64,000 bases of DNA from assembly GCA_007922305.1 (NCBI GenBank), contig ML677334.1, positions 19,335,234 through 19,399,233 on the forward strand, given 5' to 3'. This document shows, piece after piece, positions 1-10,101 of the stretch. The stretch comes from Dermatemys mawii (lineage: Eukaryota > Chordata > Testudines > Dermatemydidae). Below the pieces are notes generated by a model. It did not search any database. It had not been told where the DNA came from and was given only the letters and a program-made list of their open reading frames with translations. Position numbers and translations under genes: made by a program. Every line of letters starts with the position of its first letter. Within the stretch, counting starts at the first letter, position 1.

Positions 1-300
1 GGGAATGTTCACTCGTTCCTGGCTGGTGGTTGATTTCACACCAAGAACTTTACAATGGCCTTAGGGAGAGGATCCCCAGGGTAGAGGGTTATATAAGAGG
101 GGAAGGTCCAGCGGTGAGATCCGGGAAATGGGCCCTGTTCTAGCCCTGCCACTGACTGGCTCTTTGACTTCAGCCAGGTTACTGCACTTCTTGGCATCCT
201 TCTTTCTGTTTCTGCTGGCCTGGGCCTGTTCCTGTCCCAAGGCAGTGCCAGTGCCACTCTGGTGCTGCAAAGTCTAAGACAGGCTCCTCTCTCCTGCCAG
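1..300. other. Presumed intron of the MROH gene
   Basis: The sequence leads up to the exon acceptor at 299-300. No further exon or repeat was recognised here. The large introns at 998-2566, 3256-4221, 4314-5045 and 5199-6081 are likewise empty, apart from the SINE hairpin at 4051-4180. Confidence 0.5.
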
Positions 301-406
301 CAAACTGAAGCCGCCACTGGAGCTGGAGGTAGAATCTCACCTCCTGCGCGTCGTCATGTTTAACATTTATACCATGGGGACAGGGCAGGACACAGCTTAC
401 TTCCAG
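301..406 (+). CDS. MROH exon (KLKPPLELEVESHLLRVV...)
   Basis: The exon follows the acceptor cctgccag and precedes the donor gtaggt. It begins with the last base of a split codon and then reads 35 codons, ending in DTAYFQ. The two other frames are closed or unlike the family. Confidence 0.75.
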
Positions 407-3400
407 GTAGGTCCTCATCCTACTTCTCTATCCCAGGAGCAGGAGTGGCCTGTGGTCCCTGCTCCCTTGGGTTGGTGGAGCTGCTGAGAATAGGGGAGGG
501 GTGAGCAGAGCTGGGAACAGGTCTAGGGTTAACAAAATGGCAAGGAGAGGATCGCTTTACCATCTGTGGCTGATCCTGGCCTTCCTTCCTCATTCTCGGC
601 TCTGCTGCTTGGACTCTGCCCAGGCACCTAGCTCCCATCCATAGCACTTTGGCTGTTCCATACACAGCTGCATACCAGGCCCTCTGCAGAGAACTGCTAT
701 GGGCCAGGACTGAAGAGCCAGGTGTCATTCTGCTATGAACTCTTGCTAAGTGTCTCTGGAGTGATAGGATTGGGAGAGGCCAGGATGTGTCTTTGGGGTC
801 CTACCAGGGGCCAGGGCTCCCCAGGGCTCCCTCCTCCTAATCATCCCCTGACCCGTGTAGGCTCAGATCCCATGACTGTCCGGCACTCCCTCCTCTTGCA
901 GGTTCTGCACAAAAGTTATGCAGATGGCCTGGATGTGATGCTGCGGGGTCTGCTAATGGAAAACCCCACCTGCCAGAAGCTGCAACATCTCCTGGAGGTG
1001 AGCACAAGGGGAGGGTCTGGGGGGAATTTCACCTTAACTCTGTCAGCGGGCTGAAAAGGAGAGTGTGGAAGAGCCATGTGTGATGAAACTGTGGGACCAC
1101 TGTGCCCCTTTACCTCAGCAGCCTGAGCTGTCTCTGACAATGCCGTGCCAGTGACCAAGAGCAAACCCCTCCAGCCGCTGTGATCACACAGCCGTCATCA
1201 TGTGGAGACCCACACTCAGCTAAATTGCATGAAGGCTCTCCAAGCCCCTCATGCATTATACAGGGAGGCGCCCCAGCAAATAACCCCATCTCCTAGCCTG
1301 GCACCTCAGAAGTATCCCAGCGTACACTGCTCAAGACTCCCTGGGACAGTGCAAGCTCATTCATTGGTTCGCCACTCCAGCAAAGGATAGTAGACATGCA
1401 ACAGCCCTTGGTACCCTAGCTGAGATTCTCCACGCACTTCATCCAAAATCACCCTGTTTTCAATACACTAGGACACAGATTGATTCCCTGCAGAAAATGA
1501 GGATCTTAAGAGATTATAAGTAGTAGGCAGAGATCAAAGTTGGCTACATAAGAAATAAAAATGAACTCGCTTTCTAAATTTTACTGACTAAGCAAGATTT
1601 GACTAAAGCAGTTGTTCACCCCACTGGATGTTTCAGGCAATTTACAGTTCTTATCACACAGGCTGAGCTCCCTCTTAGCCTGGGACCAATCTCCCCCCTT
1701 CAAAGTCTTTGTCTTCCCAACAATCTGCCAGCTATTAAGATGGGGGAAGAGAGAGGCCAGGTGGTGATGTCATCGACCTTCGCTTATCCTTTCTGTCCAG
1801 GTGCTTGAAAGATTCTTGCCCTGACATGGGGGATAAGCAGCCCCCATTTGGCACGCGCCCTCTCTGAGGAGTCTCTGAGAAGTCTTCTTGATGGGCCATC
1901 GACACATGTCTGGCTGGTCTTGATGTAAATGTGTCTTGTCAGTTGCTCCTTTGTTGCCATTGAAAGGCTGGCTGTGAGCATCTCCCAGCCTCACAGCGTA
2001 TTTCAGTAACACACGCATAGCAGCACTTCATCACTTCAGATACAAGACTAGTACATCCAGTTCAACAGGATAGTAATGTCCAACAGATCATGACTTCTCA
2101 AATGCTACCTCACAAGGCATACTTTGTACTGACTGTATCATCATCACATCACAGTGGTGAATATGGGGGGTCCCGGGTGCTATTTTGAGGTACAGAGCGT
2201 CACACCATGTTTGCATTGTGTCCTCTCAGCTGGGATCCAGTGGGCTAGAGTTATCAGTGCAGTGCAATGTTGGGGCCCTTTTGCCTTTGCTGGCCCATAG
2301 GGAAGGATCCTGATATGCTGTTCATGGATTTAGAGATGAGAGGACCAGTCCCAAGACCGAACACTGTCCCAATCTGGAGAGACAATGACAGCTCGTGACC
2401 AGCAGGACGTGGGCAGTGTCCTGGGTGCAAGAACCCCCTTTTCAAACTCTGCGGTTGGTGGGTGTTCCACCCTGAGCATGTCTTGGCCCCATGGGGTGGG
2501 GGAGAGGCTCTTTTGTAGAGCATGTGCGCCTGTCCTCTGATCCTCACCTGCCTCCTTCTCCCACAGCACATCGATTTCTGGGTGTGCTCTAGAGTGACCC
2601 TGGAGAGAGCGAGGGCCATACGAAGCAGCACTGCCCTCCTGCCTCCTGGGATTTGATGTAAGTGACCTTTGATCCTGCCAGCTTCCTGAATGGGCAGGGC
2701 TGGATCTGACAGGCTGGGAGATTTGCAGCTACAGGGGTTCTCAATGGAGAGGACTCCTGTGGGGAGGCCAAGTCAAAACTGAGAATCAGCTCTGCTTGAG
2801 TCAAGTTCCTCTTCTCCTGGCTAAGTGGGTCCCTGGGATCTGTAAGGGGCTGTGCTCCATAGCCCATTGGCTGCAGATTCGTGCCTGGCCTCAGGGCTCG
2901 TGTTATTCTGGAGCCGCTGGTGAGTGAGTCCTCCTGGAGGGCCCTTGCCCTAGTCTCTTTGCTCCAAGCTCCCTTGGGGGCAGAGAGAATGGGGGCTGTA
3001 TCTCTAGCTCCCCTCCCCCCGCACCTCCTACAGAGGAGAGAGACTCCTGGTCCAGGGGAGAGGAAGAGCTGAAGGTAGAATATTGATGGAGTCCCCTCTC
3101 CTCCTCCTTCTCTCATCAGAGCTCATCTGACTTCCCCAGGGTGGGGTATTTTGTGGCTAAGCTGGGTCTCCACATCACCGACCCAGCACACGACATCTGC
3201 TGGCAAGCCAAGGAGGGTATATACAGGCTGTACCAACTGCTGCTGCAGCAGAGGGGTAAGAAACCCACCTGGGAAATGGAATGCTGTAGAAACAAGCCCC
3301 TGGGAGAGGAACTGCAGCAGGGCATTGGGACCCCCATAGAACTAGGGGCTCTCCTTTTAGACCAACCCTAGCTGGGCAGAAGGGACGCCAAGAAAAACAA

Positions 3401-6186
3401 GGTTCCTCCTTTGAGACTGACCCCAGCTGGGCAACGGGACCTCTATGGAAAAGTGGTGCTGCTTTGCGACTCCCTCTGCCGGGCAATGGGACTCTATAGA
3501 AAGAAGCCCCCTCCTCTGAGACTGACCCCAGTTTAAATGATGATTCTTTCTCTTCCCCGCTCCCTGCATTAGGAAGCGATGAGTGTGAAAGTGCCAAGGA
3601 AATTGGCTCTTTTCTCTCACAGGACACAGCTGAGCTGCCATGGGGCTGCCAGCTGGTGAGGGGGCAGGAATGGAGCTTTGAGACAGATGGAGAGACAGAG
3701 CCCACAATGAGGGCAGGGGCAGAATCAGGGACCACAGGGGAAGGACACAGAGCTTTGCAGGATGTCACCAGCTGGGTACCTACAGCCAGATCCTGACTTC
3801 AATGGGTGTGGAGGGTTCTCAGCATTACACGCCGTCAATAGCAGGAACCGACTCCCAGAGCCCAGAGACTATTATGGTCAGATGATTTCTGTGATAAATG
3901 GAACAATCCCCCTCCAGATACTAAATTGCCTGGTGAGGACCCTGCTATTCCCCTGGGACATGGATACCGTGAAGGCCCCAGCCAGTGGGCACCCAGCAAT
4001 GGGAACAGAAGGACACAGGCACTGAAACCAGAATGCCAACCTCGCCAATAGAATGAGGAGTACGTGTGGCACCTTAGAGACTAACAATTTATTTGGGCAT
4101 AACAAATGTATTTAGTCTCTAAAGTGCCACATGTACTCCTCATTCTTTTTGTGGATACGGACTAACACGGCTACCCCTCTGAAACCTGTCAACCTCACAA
4201 ATGTGTGTCTTTCTCTCCCAGGACTGAACAGCACAGATACCGATCTTTGGTGTCGAGATGGGCTCAAGGACACCGAGCGCCTTGGATATCGAAATATGGC
4301 CAGAGTCGGGGAGGTAAGGTCTCAGCTGGTGCATTGCAGCAGCTCAGGTGTGGAGCTGTCTCCCCCTGCAGTGGCTGTGCCTGGATACAGGCCAAGAGCC
4401 TGCTGTGTGTTTCCAGCTGACAGAGTTCAGGTGGGAGACGCTGAAGATCCTGGTTTAGAGCCTGCCTAACGGTCCTAGTTTGGGGCGATACATGGATCCA
4501 TTTCTACATGGCATAAAAGGAAACCTCTGGGGTGTTGAGTTAATGCAGGATTGTATCTCGAGGGATCTGGCTCTGCTCACTGTCTCCCTGGCTGACACCC
4601 GAGCAAGGACTTACCGGTACTCCGGAGTCCTGAGCAGGGAGCTGGGCCTCAACTGGAAGGGGTGTAGCTTCAACTGGAAGGGGCAGGGCCTTTAGAGCCC
4701 CGGGTCCTTTGAATCGAGATTTAAAGAGCCCCTGGCTCCAGTTGTGGTAGTGGCAGCTGGAAGCCCCAGGCCCTTTAAATCACTGCCAGAGCTACAGCAG
4801 CGGAGCCCCGGGCCCTTTAAATCTCCTGAGGTGAATCCTGCTCCAGAAAGAGCTATTATTAGAGACCTCAATGCTTGTGACCTCTTATTGAAGAGGGTAC
4901 CCTGGCACATGGGACCCCAAAGTTCCTCACGGGGAATTAGCTCCCTTGGCTGCAGCATGACTCTTATCCTGTATGTGAACCTACAGAGGGATTTGGAGCC
5001 TGGTTCTGGGCAATCTGCCAAGGGCTCAAGTGCTGTTGGTTTTAGGTCTTCGGAGACATCTTCCTGGAACATCAAAGAAGATCCTTCCTGGAGGCAGTGA
5101 TACTGGCCATCTATGACCCCCGGCTACGGGTCAGCCAGGCTGGTTTGGTCTTAGCGTTCTCCATTGTGGGGGAAGCCAACCAGCTGCTAGGGAACGAGGT
5201 AACCAGAGGAGAATTAATCTAGCTTTGAGGAGGGACCCAGGGCCTTTCACCTCTATGCCAGGAAAAGTCGCTTTCCTTCCATCCCCATTCAATGGCCAGG
5301 GAGCAAGGAGGTGAATGAGTTGTTGCAGGTGCCATTGTTAGAGATGAATTCAGCTCCATGCACAGGGTATAGAGCTTGTCCCCTGTGGAGCTCAGAGCAG
5401 TTCACACTCAGCTTTTGAGCCAGGCTATTTAATTACCGGCATCATATCAACAGGGCAAGCTGCCATTGCTCATGCAAGGGGCGGGAAACTCCCCTAGTGA
5501 CCTCTGCCAACCCTTTGTACCCTGCAGGGCATTAGACCAGTTCCTAGTGTCCATGTCATCCAAGCCACCAACCAGAGTTGCCCCGTAACTGACAGCCTTG
5601 CAGGCCCAGGACTGAAAGAGCCATGTAGACTAACCAGGCTGGGCCAAAGCACATGAGCTGGGGAAAACTCGCCCTGCTGCTGGCCAGGCTGGGGATCACT
5701 TGGGGAAAGGTCTCAACTTCCTCCCACCCCATTTCCCTACTGCCAAAAGCCTCCCAGCACCTCAGCTGGAAGGGCAGGGTGTGGCTGAGAGGATTGTGGG
5801 AATCTGGGCTGCTTCCCCAGCTGGGTTTGGAGGTAGAACAGCTCTCACGGGGGGACTGAGAGGAATGGGGGCAGGAGCTTCATTCTACAATGGTGGGAGT
5901 TGGGTTGGAAGTTAGTGGAGAGGAGAATCCATCTAGAATCCATCTGGGGGTTGGGAGGGGGAATCCATCCCTCAGACGTGGGAAGAGGCTGGGTGGAACT
6001 TTTATTGGCTCCAGGTGCTTTTAATAAGTCTTGTTGCCGAAGGGGTGTCCGAGTCTCTGACTTGTCCTTTTTCCCTTGCAGCAGGACAATGTTACTGAGA
6101 ACGTCACAGCCCAAGTCTATTCAATCAGGTGCTTGGGCCAAGTGCCTAATGCACTTCAGGGGCTGTGCCCCATAGGACACCATTAA
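301..6186 (+). CDS. Maestro HEAT-like repeat (MROH) family protein, 3' end of gene (seven exons)
   Basis: Seven plus-strand exons (301-406, 902-997, 2567-2657, 3120-3255, 4222-4313, 5046-5198, 6082-6186) have AG/GT borders and translate into a helical-repeat protein typical of the MROH family. Hallmarks are the blocks KLKPPLELEVESHLLRVV, HIDFWVCSRVTLERARAIRS, a HEAT-like helix pair ending in IYRLYQLLLQQRG, and YDPRLRVSQAGLVLAFSIVG. Junction phases agree throughout except at exon 2567-2657, which is one base out of phase. The gene starts upstream of the window; the frame ends at TAA 6184-6186 and a polyadenylation signal follows at 6206-6211. MROH proteins are large HEAT-repeat scaffolds of mostly unknown function, expanded in some sauropsids. 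I cannot name the exact member. The out-of-phase exon means this copy may be a pseudogene or carry a sequencing error. Confidence 0.78.
902..997 (+). CDS. MROH exon (VLHKSYADGLDVMLRGLL...)
   Basis: This 32-codon, phase 0 exon lies between acceptor tcttgcag and donor gtgagc. It reads VLHKSYADGLDVMLRGLLME and ends KLQHLLE, a helix pair expected directly before the HIDFW block of MROH proteins. Confidence 0.78.
2567..2657 (+). CDS. MROH exon with frame problem (HIDFWVCSRVTLERARAIRS...)
   Basis: The acceptor is cccacag and the donor gtaagt begins at 2658. The frame entering from the previous exon gives HIDFWVCSRVTLERARAIRS followed by STALLPPGI and then TGA at 2654-2656, one base before the donor. 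The exon is 91 nt, while its neighbours demand a multiple of three. One extra or missing base near 2645-2655 would account for this. Confidence 0.75.
3120..3255 (+). CDS. MROH exon (DFPRVGYFVAKLGLHITD...)
   Basis: The acceptor is ctcatcag and the donor gtaag. The exon has 45 codons plus one base. Translation runs SSSDFPRVGYFVAKLGLHIT to IYRLYQLLLQQR, an amphipathic HEAT-like pair characteristic of the family. Confidence 0.8.
4051..4180. mobile_element. Two turtle tRNA-SINE fragments in inverted orientation (hairpin)
   Basis: The left arm at 4051-4084 and right arm at 4112-4145 are 34-nt inverted repeats differing at two positions, separated by 27 nt. Both contain the turtle SINE block gtggcaccttagagactaa. 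The right copy continues through tacggactaacacggctac (reverse complement of the SINE head) to about 4180. It lies in an MROH intron. Confidence 0.8.
4222..4313 (+). CDS. MROH exon (LNSTDTDLWCRDGLKDTERL...)
   Basis: The acceptor is tctcccag and the donor gtaagg. The first two bases complete a glycine codon started in the previous exon. The translation continues LNSTDTDLWCRDGLKDTERL and ends ARVGE, matching the conserved DLWC block of MROH proteins. Confidence 0.8.
5046..5198 (+). CDS. MROH exon (VFGDIFLEHQRRSFLEAVIL...)
   Basis: The acceptor is ggttttag and the donor gtaacc. The exon is 51 codons, phase 0 at both ends, and reads VFGDIFLEHQRRSFLEAVIL followed by AIYDPRLRVSQAGLVLAFSI and ending LLGNE. 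It is the best conserved piece of the gene here. Confidence 0.85.
6082..6186 (+). CDS. MROH terminal exon
   Basis: The acceptor is cccttgcag. The phase 0 reading begins QDNVTENVTAQVYSIRCLGQ, continues VPNALQGLCP and stops at TAA 6184-6186. The exon is followed 20 bp later by AATAAA. A short C-terminal tail is plausible, but I cannot exclude that the functional gene had further exons. Confidence 0.65.
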   Translation, partial: QDNVTENVTAQVYSIRCLGQVPNALQGLCPIGHH

Positions 6187-6205
6187 AGTAGTATAAGAGC
6201 TCTAA

Positions 6206-6211
6206 AATAAA
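6206..6211 (+). promoter_or_regulatory. Polyadenylation signal AATAAA of the MROH gene
   Basis: A canonical hexamer lies 20 bp after the stop codon at 6184-6186. Confidence 0.5.
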
Positions 6212-6339
6212 TTAAATATTAACCACACCCCTTGATCTCATAAGTCCTGCTCAATCGTCACTAGAAGTCCCACCCCATGAGGGTATTCCGGGGTCAAGGC
6301 GAACACATGACCAGAAGCAAGGTGTCATGTGACCCAACT

Positions 6340-6650
6340 TTGCCATCCTCAAGCTTTATACAGGTTTATACCAGCTTTGTACCAACTTTGCCATCCTAAA
6401 GCATTATGCCAGCTTTATACCAGTTTTATATCAACTTTGCTGTTCTCAAGCTTTATAGCAGTTTTATATCAGCTTTATTCAAACATTACCGTCCTCATGC
6501 TTCATGCTTTGCCGTCCTCAAGCTTTATACCAACTTTGCTGTCCTCAAGCCTCACTCCAGCCCCACCACCAACCTGCTTTATACCAGCTTTGCTTGATAC
6601 CAGCTTTATAATAGCTTTATACCAAATTTGCCGTCCTCAAGCGGACTTCT
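6340..6650. repeat. Degenerate minisatellite built on 'agctttatacca(ac/gc)tttg'
   Basis: The phrases ctttataccagctttg, caactttgccatcctcaagc and caactttgctgtcctcaagc recur about a dozen times in variable order. The register changes, so this is a decayed tandem array rather than a clean satellite. It abuts the retroviral leader fragment that follows. Confidence 0.7.
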
Positions 6651-6654
6651 CCAC

Positions 6655-6800
6655 TCTCGAAGGGGAACAGTTTGCAGTAGTCGCCGCTGCCTCAGCCGGG
6701 TTTTTGCCATCTGAGTCATGGTACCAAATTGTGGAAGAAAAGACTGGTCTTCACTTTTTTCTTTGGATGCAACAAGTCAGAGGCAGTTTATTTCAATTTC
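6655..6800 (-). mobile_element. Endogenous retrovirus 5' junction fragment (R-U5 end, primer site, leader), copy 1
   Basis: About 140 bp is 85-90% identical by eye to 12425-12560 in the same orientation. Read on the minus strand it holds an AATAAA signal (plus-strand tttatt near 6791), an LTR edge ending in ccaca near 6730, a short spacer, and a primer-binding-site-like 18-mer at 6709-6726. The LTR similarity to copy 2 fades past about 6800, so this is a truncated fragment. Confidence 0.6.
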
Positions 6801-9130
6801 AAGAAGGTTTTATAGAAGATAATGTAAATAGGAATTTCTTCTTACTTTAGCAAGTGTATTAAACTTTAGTGTATCATGTTCCCTGATATTATCCAAAACC
6901 CTTTGTATTCCAAATTGAATATAAGAAATATTTGCATTTTAATTTAGCCCTTCTATTTGTTTTTTAACTGGACTGTCCTATGAAAAATTAAACACAACAG
7001 TTGTAGCCACAAGACAAACAACACATGGCAGGATATAGAACACAAAACACAATTCCTATTGTGCCAGTAAATGCATGGTATTTTGGCATCAGTTTTTTCT
7101 GATTTTCTGAAAGACAGAAAGAACATATGTCTACCCCGTCTGGGGCAGTCAGTCATTGCTTAAAATATATTTTTTTATACAAATACCCTTGTTGATTGCA
7201 GGCAAAACAGAGGAATTACCCCCATATTTTCTTGTTTTTGTTTCATAGGCAGGCCAGGTTTCAACCTTATCAGTTAGTTAATTTGCATTAACACAGATGC
7301 TTTCTGGCTTGCTTTTGGATCCAAAGCTAATCACAACCTAAAGACTCTTACTTAAAAGGGACACCATTAACCTTTACCAGAATTTTGATTGTTTTCTACT
7401 TTTAACTTCTGCTTTTGAAACACACAGCATTTTGAAAAGGGAAAACACCACCTATTATAGTTCCTTAGAGCCTAATAGGATTTTAATTAAGTAGCACTGT
7501 TTATTTACATTTTTTTATACATTGGGCGATTAAGTTCCAGTAAAACCCCTTATGTTCCTTTAGCTAATTTGACTAAATGTTCACAGTCAGATGATTTCAG
7601 TCAAATAATCTTTTTGCCTGGATTTATTTACAGACATTTCTTTGGAAAAGGGCTCCTGTTTTATTCAGAATGGCTGCAAAGAAACCAAGAATTTTTTTTC
7701 TTTAAGCGTTTTACAAAATTTGACTGCAAAATTTCCTCTGGCAATTACAGAGTTAACTTTTTACTTTTTTTTCCCTTTAAATTACTTGTTTATCTCTCAA
7801 ACCAGCACCCAATAAACTTAGATTTACCAGTTTCCCAAGTTTTTAATTACTGCTTGTCTGGGCCCGATCCTGTTTTTTTTTGCTGATCTGTCTCTTTTCA
7901 TGAGCACTACCTTTGATTCACTACCAATTTAGCGAGGAGGGTGGACTTTTTAACTAGCCCCCTCCCCTCCGGGTCTCTTTTTAACAACATTTTTACTCAC
8001 AAGGGCTACCCGAGTCCTTGCCTGTGAGGCTTGCCACCGGGGCAAAACGCATGGCCGATTAGCATTTTAACTGTTCAATTTCCTCTGTATGGCAGACACA
8101 TGGCTCTTATGGCATATGCTGAGCACAAATGGTTAATTTTTTTGACAAGTCCTGAAGGACTGATACTTGCTTAGCCAGTGCTTTCAGGTGGGTGCGTTCC
8201 ACTTTTTCGGCCTGGAAGTCCTGTTTCAAGGCTGAGACCACAGGATCATAGGGGTGGAGATGAAGAGAATACACTGTGTGACTGAAGTTTAAAGCTTCAT
8301 TAATAAAATAAAACACCAGTGAATGTGGGGACTATCTCCACGTCACTCAAAGGAAAGAAAAAGCATTAGTGCTTAAACCCTGACTTACTTTCATACTTAC
8401 AAACATGCTGCCGGGCTGACCATCCCCAGATGTAGGAAAGACAGAGAGAGAGAGAGAGGTGGATGGAAGGTAGCGGGAGGTTATCCTGTTACAGATTGTC
8501 CAGAGGTACACTGCACAAATTTCCAACTTGCCTCCACTCTTGGGAGGGTTGTTTGATACCCTGGATTCTCTTGGGACATCTCTTTCAGAGACCTTTGCTC
8601 GGTATTTCAGTCCAGGCCAGCTGATTGTGGCTTCTTTATTGTCCCCAAACCACATCGGCTTCAGGGTCGCAAAGGCGGACTGTCGGGTCTCACTGGGTGG
8701 CTAACCATTGCAAATGTAATCTCAGTCCTCTCTTGTTTGCTTTTGCTTTACCTCTGTTTATATTTTCTCAACAGCCAGCTGGGGCTGAATGCAAAATTTT
8801 TTTGTGTGCTTGGCATGGTCTGTGTCGATTTTTGACCTTGAATGCAAAGCAGTTTTCTCTTTACTTTAGCCAGTCTATCTTTTAAAATTAACCTATTCCT
8901 TTTCCTCCTTGATTTTCACCTTAACTAATTGGGGACATAAGGAAGCCGAGGGGGTTAATAATATGATTTGAATAGGGAGACATCTGGATGCTTTACATCT
9001 AATTTTAAATCCTACACTTTGTGACTTTTTGTAAGGTGTATGATTTTATTTAAATTGAAGGTACCTTTTAGTGGGAATTGCTAAAATGGATTATCACGTG
9101 TATAAAAATTTCAGTTTAAATCACACTAGG
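6801..9130 (-). other. AT-rich stretch with possible retroviral-type remnants
   Basis: No host gene was recognised. Two short minus-strand open stretches, 8655-8347 (starting MWFGDNKEATISWPGLKYRA) and 8316-8107 (ending LSKKLTICAQHMP), are separated by a donor-like gtaagt. They lie between two minus-strand retroviral junctions, so they could be internal retroviral sequence, but I cannot match them to a known protein. An (AG)n run sits near 8441-8458. Confidence 0.3.
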
Positions 9131-9355
9131 GAAAATCCTGTCTGCTCAGCGGCTCATCCTCTCTCCTCTCAGTAGCTCATTAACTAGGGGAAATTTTAAT
9201 CAACCAGGGGTGCCCTGTCCACTGGGTAGCGGCTTATGAACTAGGGACGATTTCCAGTCACACTGGGGTACCCTGTCTGCTGAGTCAGCGGCTTGTAGAC
9301 TAAAGTTACCACACACTCCAGGGACAGGTCTGTGGGGTAGCAGCTCATAAATAGG
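9131..9355. repeat. Four diverged tandem units of about 55-60 bp
   Basis: Each unit contains a version of ccctgtctgctgagtcagcggct followed by an aactaggg-like end. The units start near 9131, 9188, 9247 and 9306. The rest to about 9850 is not assigned and includes a 12-base G run near 9724. Confidence 0.55.
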
Positions 9356-10101
9356 AAAGGTTTTTACTCTCTCACACTTTTGCTGGATCTTCGGTTCGGC
9401 TTGGCACCCCCTCCCCCACTTGCTTTCAGAACTCCCTAACTCAAAGAGTGGAGGTCCTGGTGCGGCTGAAGTCAGCTTAAGTCCCAGACTGAATCAGAGG
9501 CATTCACTCTGCACACATCCACTTATACATGCATTTTCAATCATTCTCATACCCAGGAGCATCTCTTTTAACAATAACCTTAATTCCTTATCTCTGGACT
9601 TAACACAACCATACCATTATATGAGGCAGCAAAACCCCTCAACACCAATTAGGTCTGATTTTAACCACACGTTTGGGGACAGCAAACAAGTTCCCCAGAA
9701 CCGCTTATCACTAACCTTACATGGGGGGGGGGGGGTAACAAGTTCCCCAGAACTGCTTTACATTTTATCTTGTTGCATAACACTGGTCTACAATTTTTTA
9801 GAAGTCGTCTGCTTCAGAGATAAAATGTGCTGAATTCAAATATGACAATTAAAACAACTGATTGGCTACTGTTTCTAAGATATTTAAGTTTTTACATTTT
9901 ATCTCTATGTATATTGTGTAGATAGTAGAGTTTTAATCATAAATTGTAAATCTAGGTCTTTTCATGTGTTTATGGTTGCTTTACATGATAATATTTCATC
10001 TGTCCTGTTTATGTAACACTTTAAAAATCAGCAAAAGGGTTATATAAATAAAATGTATTGTGAAACAAAAGGCAAAAAACTATTATGTACATAGTTTAGT
10101 C

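Noticed and set aside
2589..3768. Long minus-strand frames (175 and 197 codons) across the MROH exons
   Set aside because: They are shadows of the plus-strand exons and introns, with no homology and no splice logic.
6329..6850. A 173-codon plus-strand frame
   Set aside because: It runs through the minisatellite and the ERV leader; repetitive LYTSFI-type peptides come from the tandem repeat.
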